NCBI GenBank assembly: GCA_947501555.1
Contig: CANMWG010000001.1
Coordinates: forward strand, 2,604,001-2,668,000
Source of the DNA: an uncultured Paracoccaceae bacterium
GTDB lineage: Bacteria; Pseudomonadota; Alphaproteobacteria; Rhodobacterales; Rhodobacteraceae
Direction: 5' to 3'
Length of the DNA stretch: 64,000 nucleotides
The position numbers and the translations under genes were made by a program. Shown here one piece after another: positions 53,071 to 61,183 of this stretch. Below the pieces are notes generated by a model. It was not told the DNA's origin. It saw only the letters and a list, made by a program, of their open reading frames with translations, and made no database searches. Within the stretch, counting starts at the first letter, position 1; the number at the start of each line of letters is the position of its first letter.

Positions 53071-53098
53071 CGTAAGATGGGTTTAAACCCATCTTACG
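53071..53098. repeat. Perfect 28-bp palindrome (CGTAAGATGGGTTT)
   Basis: CGTAAGATGGGTTT is followed directly by its reverse complement. The same 14-mer occurs at 25401-25414 as one arm of a wider inverted repeat. It is 10 bp before the amt terminator stem. Confidence 0.92.
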
Positions 53099-53101
53099 CA
53101 C

Positions 53102-53130
53102 AAAAAAACCCGGGCGCGCGCGCCCGGGTT
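53102..53130 (-). terminator. Rho-independent terminator of amt
   Basis: On the minus strand AACCCGGGCG / CGCCCGGGTT forms a 10-bp stem with a CGCG centre, followed by TTTTT. It begins about 27 nt after the amt stop. Confidence 0.94.
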
Positions 53131-53156
53131 CATTTTGGAAAACCGGCTAGAAAGCG

Positions 53157-54644
53157 TTAGCCCTTTGCGAATTCCGGATAAGCTTCCATGCCCAGCTCAG
53201 ACACATCAAGGCCATCAATCTCGGCCTGTTCAGAGACACGGATACCCATGACACCTTTCAGGACAACCCAGGCTACAAGGCTCACGACGAAGGTGAAGCC
53301 ACCTATGGCGACAAAGCCAATGAACTGCGTGACAAAGTTCGCATCTGCATAGACGGGTACAATCATTGTTCCCCAGAAGCCTGCAATCATATGCACCGAA
53401 ATCGCACCGACCACATCATCGATCTTCAGCGAATCCAAGAAAGGAACCGCAAAGACAACGATTATGCCGCCCACAGCACCGATCCAAAGTGCACCAAAGA
53501 GGCTTGGATCAAGTGGGCTGGCAGTGATGGATACCAGACCAGCCAAGGCACCGTTCAGAACCATGGTCAGATCGGGCTTTTTGTACATCACATTGGTCAT
53601 GATCAAAGCCGCCACAGCGCCAGCCGCAGCCGCCATGTTGGTGTTTGCAAAGATCCGACCCACGTCCGTGATGTCGCCCACAGTACCCGCAGCCAGCTGT
53701 GAACCACCGTTAAAGCCGAACCAACCCAGCCACAGGATGAATGTACCAAGTGTCGCGAGGGCCAGGTTCGAACCGGGCATTGGCACAACCATACCGTCTT
53801 TGTACTTGCCGATGCGGGCCCCCAATACGATGGCACCTGCAAGGGCGGCAAAACCACCGGCTGCGTGTACAACAGTTGAACCAGCGAAGTCATAGAAGCC
53901 CATTTCAGACAACCAGCCGCCGCCCCACTGCCAACTGGCACCGATTGGGTAGATCAGACCTGTCAGGATGACCACAAAGATCAGGAAAGGCCACAATTTC
54001 ACGCGCTCAGCCATTGTGCCAGACACGATAGACGCCGTTGTGGCGCAGAACATCAACTGGAAGAAGAAGTCAGACGCAACAGAGGCATAGTCCAATGCGG
54101 CATCAGCCGTAGCAAGGCCGACGGGCTCTAGCGATGTTGGTAAGAATGTACCGAACCAACCGGGAACGATCCATGCATCACCCGGATACATCAGGTTAAA
54201 TCCAACCAGCCAATACATGATCGCGGATAGCGAATAGAGTGCGATGTTCTTGGTCAACTGTGTTGTGACGTTTTTGGACCGGACCAAACCAGCTTCGAGC
54301 ATCGCGAAACCGGCTGCCATCCAGAAAACGAGGAAGCCACCAATCAGGAACAAAAGCGTGGTGTAGATATAACCGCCGGAAAATAAGGGGCTGTACAATG
54401 TATCAACCACGCCCGCGGCTGCCTCAGCAGGGTCTTCACCTTCGTCAATGGCAGCTTGCGCAGCGGCGGTTGCTTCTGCAATCACGCGTTCGCGCATGAT
54501 TTCGTCCGGAGTCATATATGCTGCTTCGCCTGCTGCAACGGCTTCGGGCGATGGCTCGTCCTGGGCCATACTCACGGATGGTACCGTGACCAGCGCGGCC
54601 GTCAGCAACGCAAGGCTGCCAAAAAGTAAGTTTTTCAATTTCAT
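53157..54644 (-). CDS. amt: Ammonium transporter
   Basis: The 495-aa protein has a cleaved-type signal (MKLKNLLFGSLALLTAALVTVPSVSMA), an acidic Ala/Glu-rich N-terminal extension (about 28-80) and then eleven membrane helices of Amt/MEP type with LVFWMAAGFAMLEAGLVR, GGWLSEMGFYDFAGSTVVHAAGG and the conserved His pair. It moves ammonium across the inner membrane. ATG 54644 is chosen as the signal-peptide start. It lies 22 nt after glnK, its regulator. Confidence 0.96.
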   Translation of the reverse strand: MKLKNLLFGSLALLTAALVTVPSVSMAQDEPSPEAVAAGEAAYMTPDEIMRERVIAEATAAAQAAIDEGEDPAEAAAGVVDTLYSPLFSGGYIYTTLLFLIGGFLVFWMAAGFAMLEAGLVRSKNVTTQLTKNIALYSLSAIMYWLVGFNLMYPGDAWIVPGWFGTFLPTSLEPVGLATADAALDYASVASDFFFQLMFCATTASIVSGTMAERVKLWPFLIFVVILTGLIYPIGASWQWGGGWLSEMGFYDFAGSTVVHAAGGFAALAGAIVLGARIGKYKDGMVVPMPGSNLALATLGTFILWLGWFGFNGGSQLAAGTVGDITDVGRIFANTNMAAAAGAVAALIMTNVMYKKPDLTMVLNGALAGLVSITASPLDPSLFGALWIGAVGGIIVVFAVPFLDSLKIDDVVGAISVHMIAGFWGTMIVPVYADANFVTQFIGFVAIGGFTFVVSLVAWVVLKGVMGIRVSEQAEIDGLDVSELGMEAYPEFAKG

Positions 54645-54666
54645 GGATTTGTCCCTCATTACGTAC

Positions 54667-55005
54667 TTAAAGCGCGTCATCATTGGTCTCGCCGGTCCGC
54701 ACGCGCAGCGCACTTTCCACGTCGAGTACGAATACCTTGCCGTCGCCGATTTTCTCGGTCTTGGCGGTTGTGGCGATGGTCGAAACAACCTGCTCGGCCA
54801 TGCTGTCTTGGACGACGATCTCAAGCTTGACCTTCGGCACAAAATTCACCGCATACTCCGCCCCGCGATAAATTTCGGTGTGACCAGATTGCGAGCCAAA
54901 GCCCTTAATTTCAGACACCATCATGCCGCGCACACCCACAGAGGTCAGCGCTTCACGCACCTCTTCGAGCTTGAACGGCTTGATTGTTGCAATGATGAGT
55001 TTCAC
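54667..55005 (-). CDS. glnK: Nitrogen regulatory PII protein GlnK
   Basis: This 112-aa PII protein senses 2-oxoglutarate, ATP/ADP and glutamine state and blocks the Amt channel. The T-loop reads EIYRGAEYAVNF with the uridylylated Tyr51, and the B and C loops are TAAKTEKIGDGKVFV-like and RTGE. The start is GTG 55005 with AAGGGGAAG ahead. The glnK-amt order is the usual one and it is normally under NtrC/sigma-54 control; a -24/-12 site was not found with certainty. Confidence 0.97.
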   Translation of the reverse strand: MKLIIATIKPFKLEEVREALTSVGVRGMMVSEIKGFGSQSGHTEIYRGAEYAVNFVPKVKLEIVVQDSMAEQVVSTIATTAKTEKIGDGKVFVLDVESALRVRTGETNDDAL

Positions 55006-55279
55006 GTTCTTCCCCTTGCAAATTTCACTACAGGTCCATTTCCGGCTGGACCTACTTGCACAGGCACTCAAACCGGCTGCATGCAGTCGGAGCAAGGTTG
55101 GCGCACCCGCCCAGTGCCGATTATGTAGGCGCACTTGCACAATTTTTGCACAAATTGATATCACTGCCCAATATACAGGCAGAATAAAAACTCCTCATGC
55201 GCGACTCATCGCGCTCTACATTTGCTGCAGGGCAAGCTATGATGCATCAAAATAGACAAAACAGTCAGTCGAGCGGAAC
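55006..55279. promoter_or_regulatory. Divergent region between glnK and the PBP gene
   Basis: This 274-bp gap holds both promoters. AATTTTTGCACAAATTG-type AT stretches occur at 55139-55157 and TGCACAA repeats nearby could be regulatory half-sites. I cannot place a sigma-54 element with confidence. Confidence 0.35.
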
Positions 55280-57439
55280 ATGAGTGGAAATGGCAAAAAA
55301 CGGGCACCTTTGGTGGCCGAACGGCGTTATCCGGCCAAATCAACGGCCAAAAAGCCTGCGCCCAAGAAGAAACCTAAGCCAGCAGCCCGCAAAAAGGCCG
55401 CACCGAAACGCACAAAACCCAAAGGTATTATCGGGTGGATTCTATTCCCGTTGCGTTGGGTCGTCCGCATCTTATGGGCCTTTTCCTGGCGCGTTGGTCT
55501 GGTCTGTGCGCTGATCATCGGTGGATTTTCGCTCTATTTCGCTAGCCAGATGCCCCCAGTGGACGAACTTTTGGATGGCCGTGCACGTGGTTCCGTCACG
55601 ATGACTGACTTGCGCGGCGATATCTTTGCATGGCGCGGCGACCAGTTTGGCGGCAAGATCACCACCGAAACTGTCTCGCATCATTTACGCAACGCCGTCA
55701 TCGCCAGTGAAGACAAACGCTTTTACCGCCATTTTGGTATTTCCCCCCGCGGCATCGCATCCGCTGTCCGTATAAACATGCGTGCCGGCCGCGGCCCGCT
55801 TTCGGGCAACGGTGGATCGACCCTGACCCAACAAACTGCCAAGCTTCTTTGTCTCGGCGTCCCATTTGATCCTTCCAAATGGGAGGATGAAGCCGCTTAT
55901 GAAAACGATTGCCGTCAAGGGTCCCTTTGGCGCAAGGCCCGCGAGGCCGTTTATGCCGTGGGCATGGAAATCGCCTATACCAAGGAAGAAATCCTCACCA
56001 TTTATTTGAACCGGGCTTATCTTGGTGCCGGTGCCCGTGGGTTTGAAGCCGCGTCACAGCGCTATTTCAGCTCATCCGCTGCCCAGCTCACAGCCCCGCA
56101 GGCGGCGATGATGTCGGGCCTGCTGCCTGCCCCATCCCGCTACGCCCCCACGCGCAATCTGCAGCGCGCCCAGGATCGCGCGGCGACGGTTTTGCGATTG
56201 ATGGAGGAACAGGGCTATCTGACCCCCGCTGAGGCCGCAGAGGCGCAGGCCAATCCCGCCACTCTGTCCGCCACCGCCCGCGCCAACACGGCCACCTTCT
56301 TTGCCGATTGGGTCATGCGCAGCACCCCCGCTTTCCTGACCGAAGACACCACTGAAGACGTCATGATCCGCACAACCTTGGATAAGGACATTCAAGCCGC
56401 GGCTGAAGAGGCCATGATCTCGGTTTTTGAAAATGAGGTCCGCGAAGGCTCTGAGGCGCAAGCTGCGATCGTGGTGATGTCTGCTGACGGCGCTGTGCGC
56501 GCAATGGTGGGTGGCCGTAATTTGGGTGAGACCGGGGCGTTCAACCGCGCGACCCAAGCCCAACGTCAGACGGGGTCATCGTTCAAACCGTTTATCTATG
56601 CCACCGCGCTTGATCTGGGCATGTCGCCTTATGCGATGATTGATGACGCGCCAATATGCTGGGCCCGTCGCGGATCGGCGGATTGGTGTCCGTCAAATTA
56701 TACCAACGATTTTGTCGGCCCCACCTCATTGATTGATGCGTTGAAAACCAGCCGGAACATCCCCGCAATTGTCTTATCCGAGGATGTCGGTCGCGAGTTG
56801 GTCCGCAATGTCGCAACCGGCTTTGGTATCCACAGCGATCTGGCTGCGGGTCCGGCCCTTGCTTTGGGTGTTTCCGAAAGCAACCTGCTTGAGATGACAG
56901 GGGCCTATGCCGGTATTTTGAACGGTGGTTCGGCAGTGGTGCCTTACGGCCTGACCGATCTGCGGTTTCAGGGGGATACTGAATCTCTTTTGGATACAAA
57001 TGGCACGGGTATCGGCGAGCGGATCATCCAGGAACGCGCCGCGCGCGAACTGACATGGATGATGACCAAAGTCGTTGAAGAAGGCACAGGCCGGCGGGCG
57101 CGTATCGACGGCTGGCAGATCGCGGGGAAATCAGGCACGACGAATTCGTCGCGTGATGCGTGGTTTATTGCGTTCACCGGGGATTACGTCACGGGTGTAT
57201 GGATGGGTTATGACGATAACCAGCCCTTGACGGGTGTGACCGGTGGGGGACTACCTGCAACGATCTGGCGAGAAACGATGGTACGCGTGTTAGAGGGCAA
57301 GCAGTCCACACCGCTGCCGATGTCCATCCCGCAAGAGCCTGTAGCGACCGGCATCTTGCAAAGTGACGGTGGGGTCATTGCCGATGGTGAGATCTTGAAC
57401 TTGCTGAACAATATTCTGGGCGACGCAGGGACGAACTAA
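55280..57439 (+). CDS. Bifunctional penicillin-binding protein (class A, PBP1-type)
   Basis: The 719-aa protein builds and crosslinks peptidoglycan in the periplasm. Residues 1-50 are a cytoplasmic Lys/Pro/Ala tail; a membrane helix spans about 67-90. The glycosyltransferase (GT51) domain has IASEDKRFYRHFGIS (catalytic Glu144) and GGSTLTQQTAKLL; the transpeptidase has SSFK (active Ser433), SRN near 493 and KSGTT near 617. Single gene. Confidence 0.95.
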   Translation: MSGNGKKRAPLVAERRYPAKSTAKKPAPKKKPKPAARKKAAPKRTKPKGIIGWILFPLRWVVRILWAFSWRVGLVCALIIGGFSLYFASQMPPVDELLDGRARGSVTMTDLRGDIFAWRGDQFGGKITTETVSHHLRNAVIASEDKRFYRHFGISPRGIASAVRINMRAGRGPLSGNGGSTLTQQTAKLLCLGVPFDPSKWEDEAAYENDCRQGSLWRKAREAVYAVGMEIAYTKEEILTIYLNRAYLGAGARGFEAASQRYFSSSAAQLTAPQAAMMSGLLPAPSRYAPTRNLQRAQDRAATVLRLMEEQGYLTPAEAAEAQANPATLSATARANTATFFADWVMRSTPAFLTEDTTEDVMIRTTLDKDIQAAAEEAMISVFENEVREGSEAQAAIVVMSADGAVRAMVGGRNLGETGAFNRATQAQRQTGSSFKPFIYATALDLGMSPYAMIDDAPICWARRGSADWCPSNYTNDFVGPTSLIDALKTSRNIPAIVLSEDVGRELVRNVATGFGIHSDLAAGPALALGVSESNLLEMTGAYAGILNGGSAVVPYGLTDLRFQGDTESLLDTNGTGIGERIIQERAARELTWMMTKVVEEGTGRRARIDGWQIAGKSGTTNSSRDAWFIAFTGDYVTGVWMGYDDNQPLTGVTGGGLPATIWRETMVRVLEGKQSTPLPMSIPQEPVATGILQSDGGVIADGEILNLLNNILGDAGTN

Positions 57440-57499
57440 AGCATTACATGATACGCGATGCCTCAACGATATCGTCAAACGCTATGAAGGGGGTAGCGG

Positions 57500-57865
57500 C
57501 TAAAACTCGCCCTCTTCACAGCGTTCGTAACGGAACGCGTAGCCGTCCCAGATCATGTAGATCCCGGTCCCTTCTGCGTCGTTCATCATGATCGCGCGTT
57601 CGGTCCAGGTTGATCCCTCGCCCGAACATTCCATGTGATAAATCGTGGCGTTCATATCGTTGATATCCACAGGGCGGGCCATGCGGCATTCGACCTCGAC
57701 ACCATAAAAAATGCTTTCCTCGATCTTCAGCGATCCGCCATCCGCACCCACAAGGGCGCATTCGGAATTTGCAGTTTGCTTATAGACACCATCGAACGGG
57801 CCAGCTAGGGCAATGGCGGGAAATAGGCCGAGTATGAGATAGGCTGGGGGCAAGAAATCGCGCAT
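57500..57865 (-). CDS. Small exported protein of unknown function
   Basis: The 121-aa precursor has a signal peptide (MRDFLPPAYLILGLFPAIALA) and a beta-rich mature domain of about 100 aa with several Cys (NSECALVG, EVECRMA, MECSGEG, RYERCEEGEF), likely paired. It looks like a small inhibitor or lipocalin-like fold but matches no family I can name. An in-frame start at 57901 is less likely. Confidence 0.72.
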   Translation of the reverse strand: MRDFLPPAYLILGLFPAIALAGPFDGVYKQTANSECALVGADGGSLKIEESIFYGVEVECRMARPVDINDMNATIYHMECSGEGSTWTERAIMMNDAEGTGIYMIWDGYAFRYERCEEGEF

Positions 57866-58011
57866 GAGGTGATCTTTGCGACGATTCTCGCATCCAATCA
57901 ATCTTTTATCGGTTTAGACATGCCCGCGACTGACTCGCTATTACCAGCTATGGTTTGTACTATAGCGTTCTAAAGACGGCCAATGACCACAAAGAGGCAC
58001 ATGTATTTTCC

Positions 58012-59751
58012 ATGTCTGACGAAATAGCCGCCAGAGGCAGAGCCGAGCTGATGGAAGCCCGCCGCGCAAGCCGGGTACTTTACTGGACTGTAGGGATATT
58101 CAGCTTTTTCGTGAATCTGTTGATGCTGACCGGGCCGCTTTACATGCTCAATGTCTACGACCGCGTGTTGAGCTCGCGTTCATTTGAGACGCTGTTCACA
58201 TTGTCGGCGCTGGTCGCGTTTCTTTACGGAATGATGGGAATCTTGGACTTTGTCCGTGGCCGTGTAATGGCCCGCGTAGGTGCGCGGTTTCAATCCCGCT
58301 TGGACAGACGCGTTTTTGGCGCGGTCCTGCAGGCAACAACACTCAACCAAGCCCCAAAGGAAGCCTCAACCGGCCTGCGCGATCTGGAATCCATCCAGCG
58401 GCTGATCACCTCGCCCGCACTCATGGCGCTGTTTGATCTGCCCTGGGCCCCGCTTTTCTTTATTGGCATCTTTGTGTTTCACCCGCTGCTGGGCCTTTTG
58501 GCGCTTGGCGGTGCGGCCGTTCTGATAACTGTCGCGATCATGAACCAAATCACCAGCCGCAAACCGTTGGAAGCTGCCAACGCGGCCAGCTTTGCCTCTG
58601 AGCAGCTTGGCACACAAATCCGCAACGAAAGCGAAATGGTGCATTCACTTGGCATGCGCGGCGCCGCATTTGATCGCTGGCAGGTGGCACGCGGGGAATC
58701 GCTTGATGCCACCATCGGGGCGGCGGATACATCGGGCACGTTTACCGCAGGCACCAAGTCTTTCCGGCTTTTCCTGCAATCTGCCATGTTGGGCCTTGGT
58801 GCATACTTGGTGCTGATCAACCAATTGTCACCGGGCGCCATGATCGCGGGTTCAATTCTATTGGGCCGTGCGCTTGCCCCACTTGAAATGATCGTCGGAC
58901 AATGGGCTGCATTCCAACGCGGTCGTGAAGGCTGGCAGAAACTGTCAGTTTTGTTGGGAAGCATTCCTGCCGAAGAGCAGCGCACCCAATTGCCCAAACC
59001 CAAGGCTCGCCTAGTTGCCGATCAGGTGACAGTCGTGCCCCCGGGCGAAAAACAGGCGTCGCTGCGGCTGATCAGCTTTGAGGTCAAACCAGGCCAAGCC
59101 GTTGGGGTCATCGGCACGTCGGGTGCGGGCAAATCGACGCTAGCACGGGTTCTGACGGGTGTGTGGCGCCCAGCAGGCGGCAAAATTCGGCTGGATGGTG
59201 CGGCACTTGATCAATACGACCCGGATGTTCTGGGGCAGCACATTGGTTATCTACCACAAAGGGTCCAACTGTTTAACGGGACGATCAAGGAAAACATCGC
59301 CCGGATGACGATGGCCCCAGATGACGCAGCTGTAGTTTCAGCTGCCCAAAAGGCGGCTGCCCATGATATGATCCTGAGCTTGCCAGACGGCTACGACACG
59401 AAGGTTTCGGCCAATACAGGACGGCTGTCGGGTGGGCAAATCCAACGGATCGGGCTGGCGCGTGCAATGTATGGCGACCCTGTCGTGTTGGTGTTGGATG
59501 AACCGAACTCAAACCTCGACAATGACGGGTCGGTCGCGTTGAACCAAGCGATCAAGACGTTGAAAGCGGAAGGCAAGATCGTGTTCATCATGGCGCATCG
59601 CCCCGCTGCCATCCAAGAATGCGACACACTGCTTGTTATCGAAAACGGCGCCCGGCGCGCCTTTGGTCCGAAGGATGAAGTTATGGCAGAGATGGTCAAG
59701 AACCACTCTGAAATCAAACGGAATGCAGGCAAAGCCGGGGGTGTGTCATGA
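58012..59751 (+). CDS. Type I secretion system ABC permease/ATPase (PrtD-like)
   Basis: The 579-aa protein has about six membrane helices in its first 320 residues and an ABC domain: Walker A GVIGTSGAGKSTLARVL (about 359-375), signature LSGGQIQRIGLARAM and Walker B PVVLVLDEPNSNLD. It lacks the N-terminal C39 peptidase, so it belongs to the PrtD/HasD class that exports proteins with a C-terminal signal. ATG 58012 begins the conserved part. It overlaps the HlyD gene by ATGA. Confidence 0.93.
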   Translation: MSDEIAARGRAELMEARRASRVLYWTVGIFSFFVNLLMLTGPLYMLNVYDRVLSSRSFETLFTLSALVAFLYGMMGILDFVRGRVMARVGARFQSRLDRRVFGAVLQATTLNQAPKEASTGLRDLESIQRLITSPALMALFDLPWAPLFFIGIFVFHPLLGLLALGGAAVLITVAIMNQITSRKPLEAANAASFASEQLGTQIRNESEMVHSLGMRGAAFDRWQVARGESLDATIGAADTSGTFTAGTKSFRLFLQSAMLGLGAYLVLINQLSPGAMIAGSILLGRALAPLEMIVGQWAAFQRGREGWQKLSVLLGSIPAEEQRTQLPKPKARLVADQVTVVPPGEKQASLRLISFEVKPGQAVGVIGTSGAGKSTLARVLTGVWRPAGGKIRLDGAALDQYDPDVLGQHIGYLPQRVQLFNGTIKENIARMTMAPDDAAVVSAAQKAAAHDMILSLPDGYDTKVSANTGRLSGGQIQRIGLARAMYGDPVVLVLDEPNSNLDNDGSVALNQAIKTLKAEGKIVFIMAHRPAAIQECDTLLVIENGARRAFGPKDEVMAEMVKNHSEIKRNAGKAGGVS

Positions 59752-61058
59752 ACAAACCCGCGGCCCCAAGAAAGCGCTGGTCTGCGGCAAAGCATATGTT
59801 GATCGGCCTCATCACACTTGTGGTGCTGGTTGGTGGCTTTGGCCATTGGGCTGTGACCGCCCAGATTACCGGTGCCCTGATTACCTCCGGCCAGATCGAA
59901 GTCGACCGGAACCGCCAGATCGTTCAACACCCTGATGGTGGTGTTGTTGAAGAAATCCTTGTCGATGAAGGCGACTCTGTTGAAGCGGGTGACTTGCTCG
60001 TGCGTCTTGATGCAACAGTTCTGCAATCCGAACTGGCCGTGGTCGAAGGCCAGCTTTTCGAAATCGTCGCCCGTCGCGGTAGGCTTGAAGCAGAACGCGA
60101 CGATCTTGAAGCATTGACCTATGATCCGCTGCTGCTTGAATCAGACAACCCCGATGTGCCCGATCTGATCGCCGGGCAAAGCAGGCTGTTTCAGGCTAGG
60201 TTGGAATCCAGCCGTCGGTCTGTTGAACAACTCACCCAACAACGCGCCCAGATATCCAGCCAGTTGGCCGGTATCCAAGCCCAGCAAACCGCCCTGGGCA
60301 CACAGCGTGAACTGATTGCAGAGGAACTGGCAGATCAACAAAGCCTGCTGGACCGTGGCTTGGCCCAAGCCAGCCGGGTACTTGCATTGCAGCGCGAAGA
60401 GGCCAGCCTGCTGGGTCGCGCTGGCGAGCTGACCGCCCAAGCCGCCCAAGCCGCCGAGCGCATGACTGAAATTGAAATCCAAATCCTCAGCCTGTCATCA
60501 ACCCGCCGGGAAGAGGCAATCACCCAGCTCCGCGACCTGCAATACAACGAGTTGGAACTGTCCGAACGGCGCCGGACCCTGACCCGGCAGCTTGACCGGC
60601 TTGATATCCGCGCGCCTGTGTCCGGGATTGTCTACGGGTTGCAGGTTTTTGCGCCCCAATCCGTGATACGGCCCGCAGATACTGTTCTGTTTCTAATCCC
60701 ACAAGATCGACCCTTGGTCATTGCAACGCAGGTGCAGATCATTGATGTCGATCAGATCTTTCTGGGCCAAGAGGTGACTTTACGGTTTTCTGCCTTCGAT
60801 CAGCGCCGTTCGCCGGAATTGAAAGGGAAAGTGACGTTGGTCTCGGCTGATGCGTTTGAGAACGAAAACTCTGGCCAATCCTTTTACCGGGCCGAAGTGC
60901 AATTGAATGAAGGCGAAATTGATCGGCTGCCCAACGACATGACCCTGATCCCGGGCATGCCGGTTGAGGCCTTCGTGCGCACAGCCGACCGCACGCCAAT
61001 GAACTACCTGCTGAAACCGCTATCGGATTATTTCGTGAAAGCCTTCCGGGAATCGTAA
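59748..61058 (+). CDS. Type I secretion membrane-fusion protein (HlyD family)
   Basis: The 436-aa protein has a short cytoplasmic N-terminus, one membrane helix (about 20-42), a biotinyl-lipoyl-like beta domain (VQHPDGGVVEEILVDEGDSVEAGDLLVRLDATV), a long alpha-helical hairpin (about 95-280) and the RLDIRAPVSGIVYGLQVFAPQSVI closing segment. It links the ABC transporter to an outer-membrane channel (TolC-type; not in this window). Confidence 0.94.
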   Translation: MNKPAAPRKRWSAAKHMLIGLITLVVLVGGFGHWAVTAQITGALITSGQIEVDRNRQIVQHPDGGVVEEILVDEGDSVEAGDLLVRLDATVLQSELAVVEGQLFEIVARRGRLEAERDDLEALTYDPLLLESDNPDVPDLIAGQSRLFQARLESSRRSVEQLTQQRAQISSQLAGIQAQQTALGTQRELIAEELADQQSLLDRGLAQASRVLALQREEASLLGRAGELTAQAAQAAERMTEIEIQILSLSSTRREEAITQLRDLQYNELELSERRRTLTRQLDRLDIRAPVSGIVYGLQVFAPQSVIRPADTVLFLIPQDRPLVIATQVQIIDVDQIFLGQEVTLRFSAFDQRRSPELKGKVTLVSADAFENENSGQSFYRAEVQLNEGEIDRLPNDMTLIPGMPVEAFVRTADRTPMNYLLKPLSDYFVKAFRES

Positions 61059-61128
61059 GGCGTTTTGGAAATCCGTAGGCCACTTAACGCTGCCTGGGAT
61101 CAAAAGACCCGTGCGCTTTAGGTGATAA

Positions 61129-61158
61129 GCCGCGTTTCCAGTCTTTGGGAAACGCGGC
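61129..61158. terminator. Hairpin between the HlyD gene and the RhoGAP-like gene
   Basis: GCCGCGTTTCC and GGAAACGCGGC form an 11-bp perfect stem around an 8-nt loop between convergent genes. There is no T tract, so it may act only as a 3'-end stabiliser. Confidence 0.6.
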
Positions 61159-61183
61159 ATTGTGTCGGTCGGGATAGGTCCTG

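Noticed and set aside
57955-61058. RTX toxin substrate of the type I exporter
   Set aside because: No GGXGXD repeats occur in any nearby protein, including the RhoGAP-like one.
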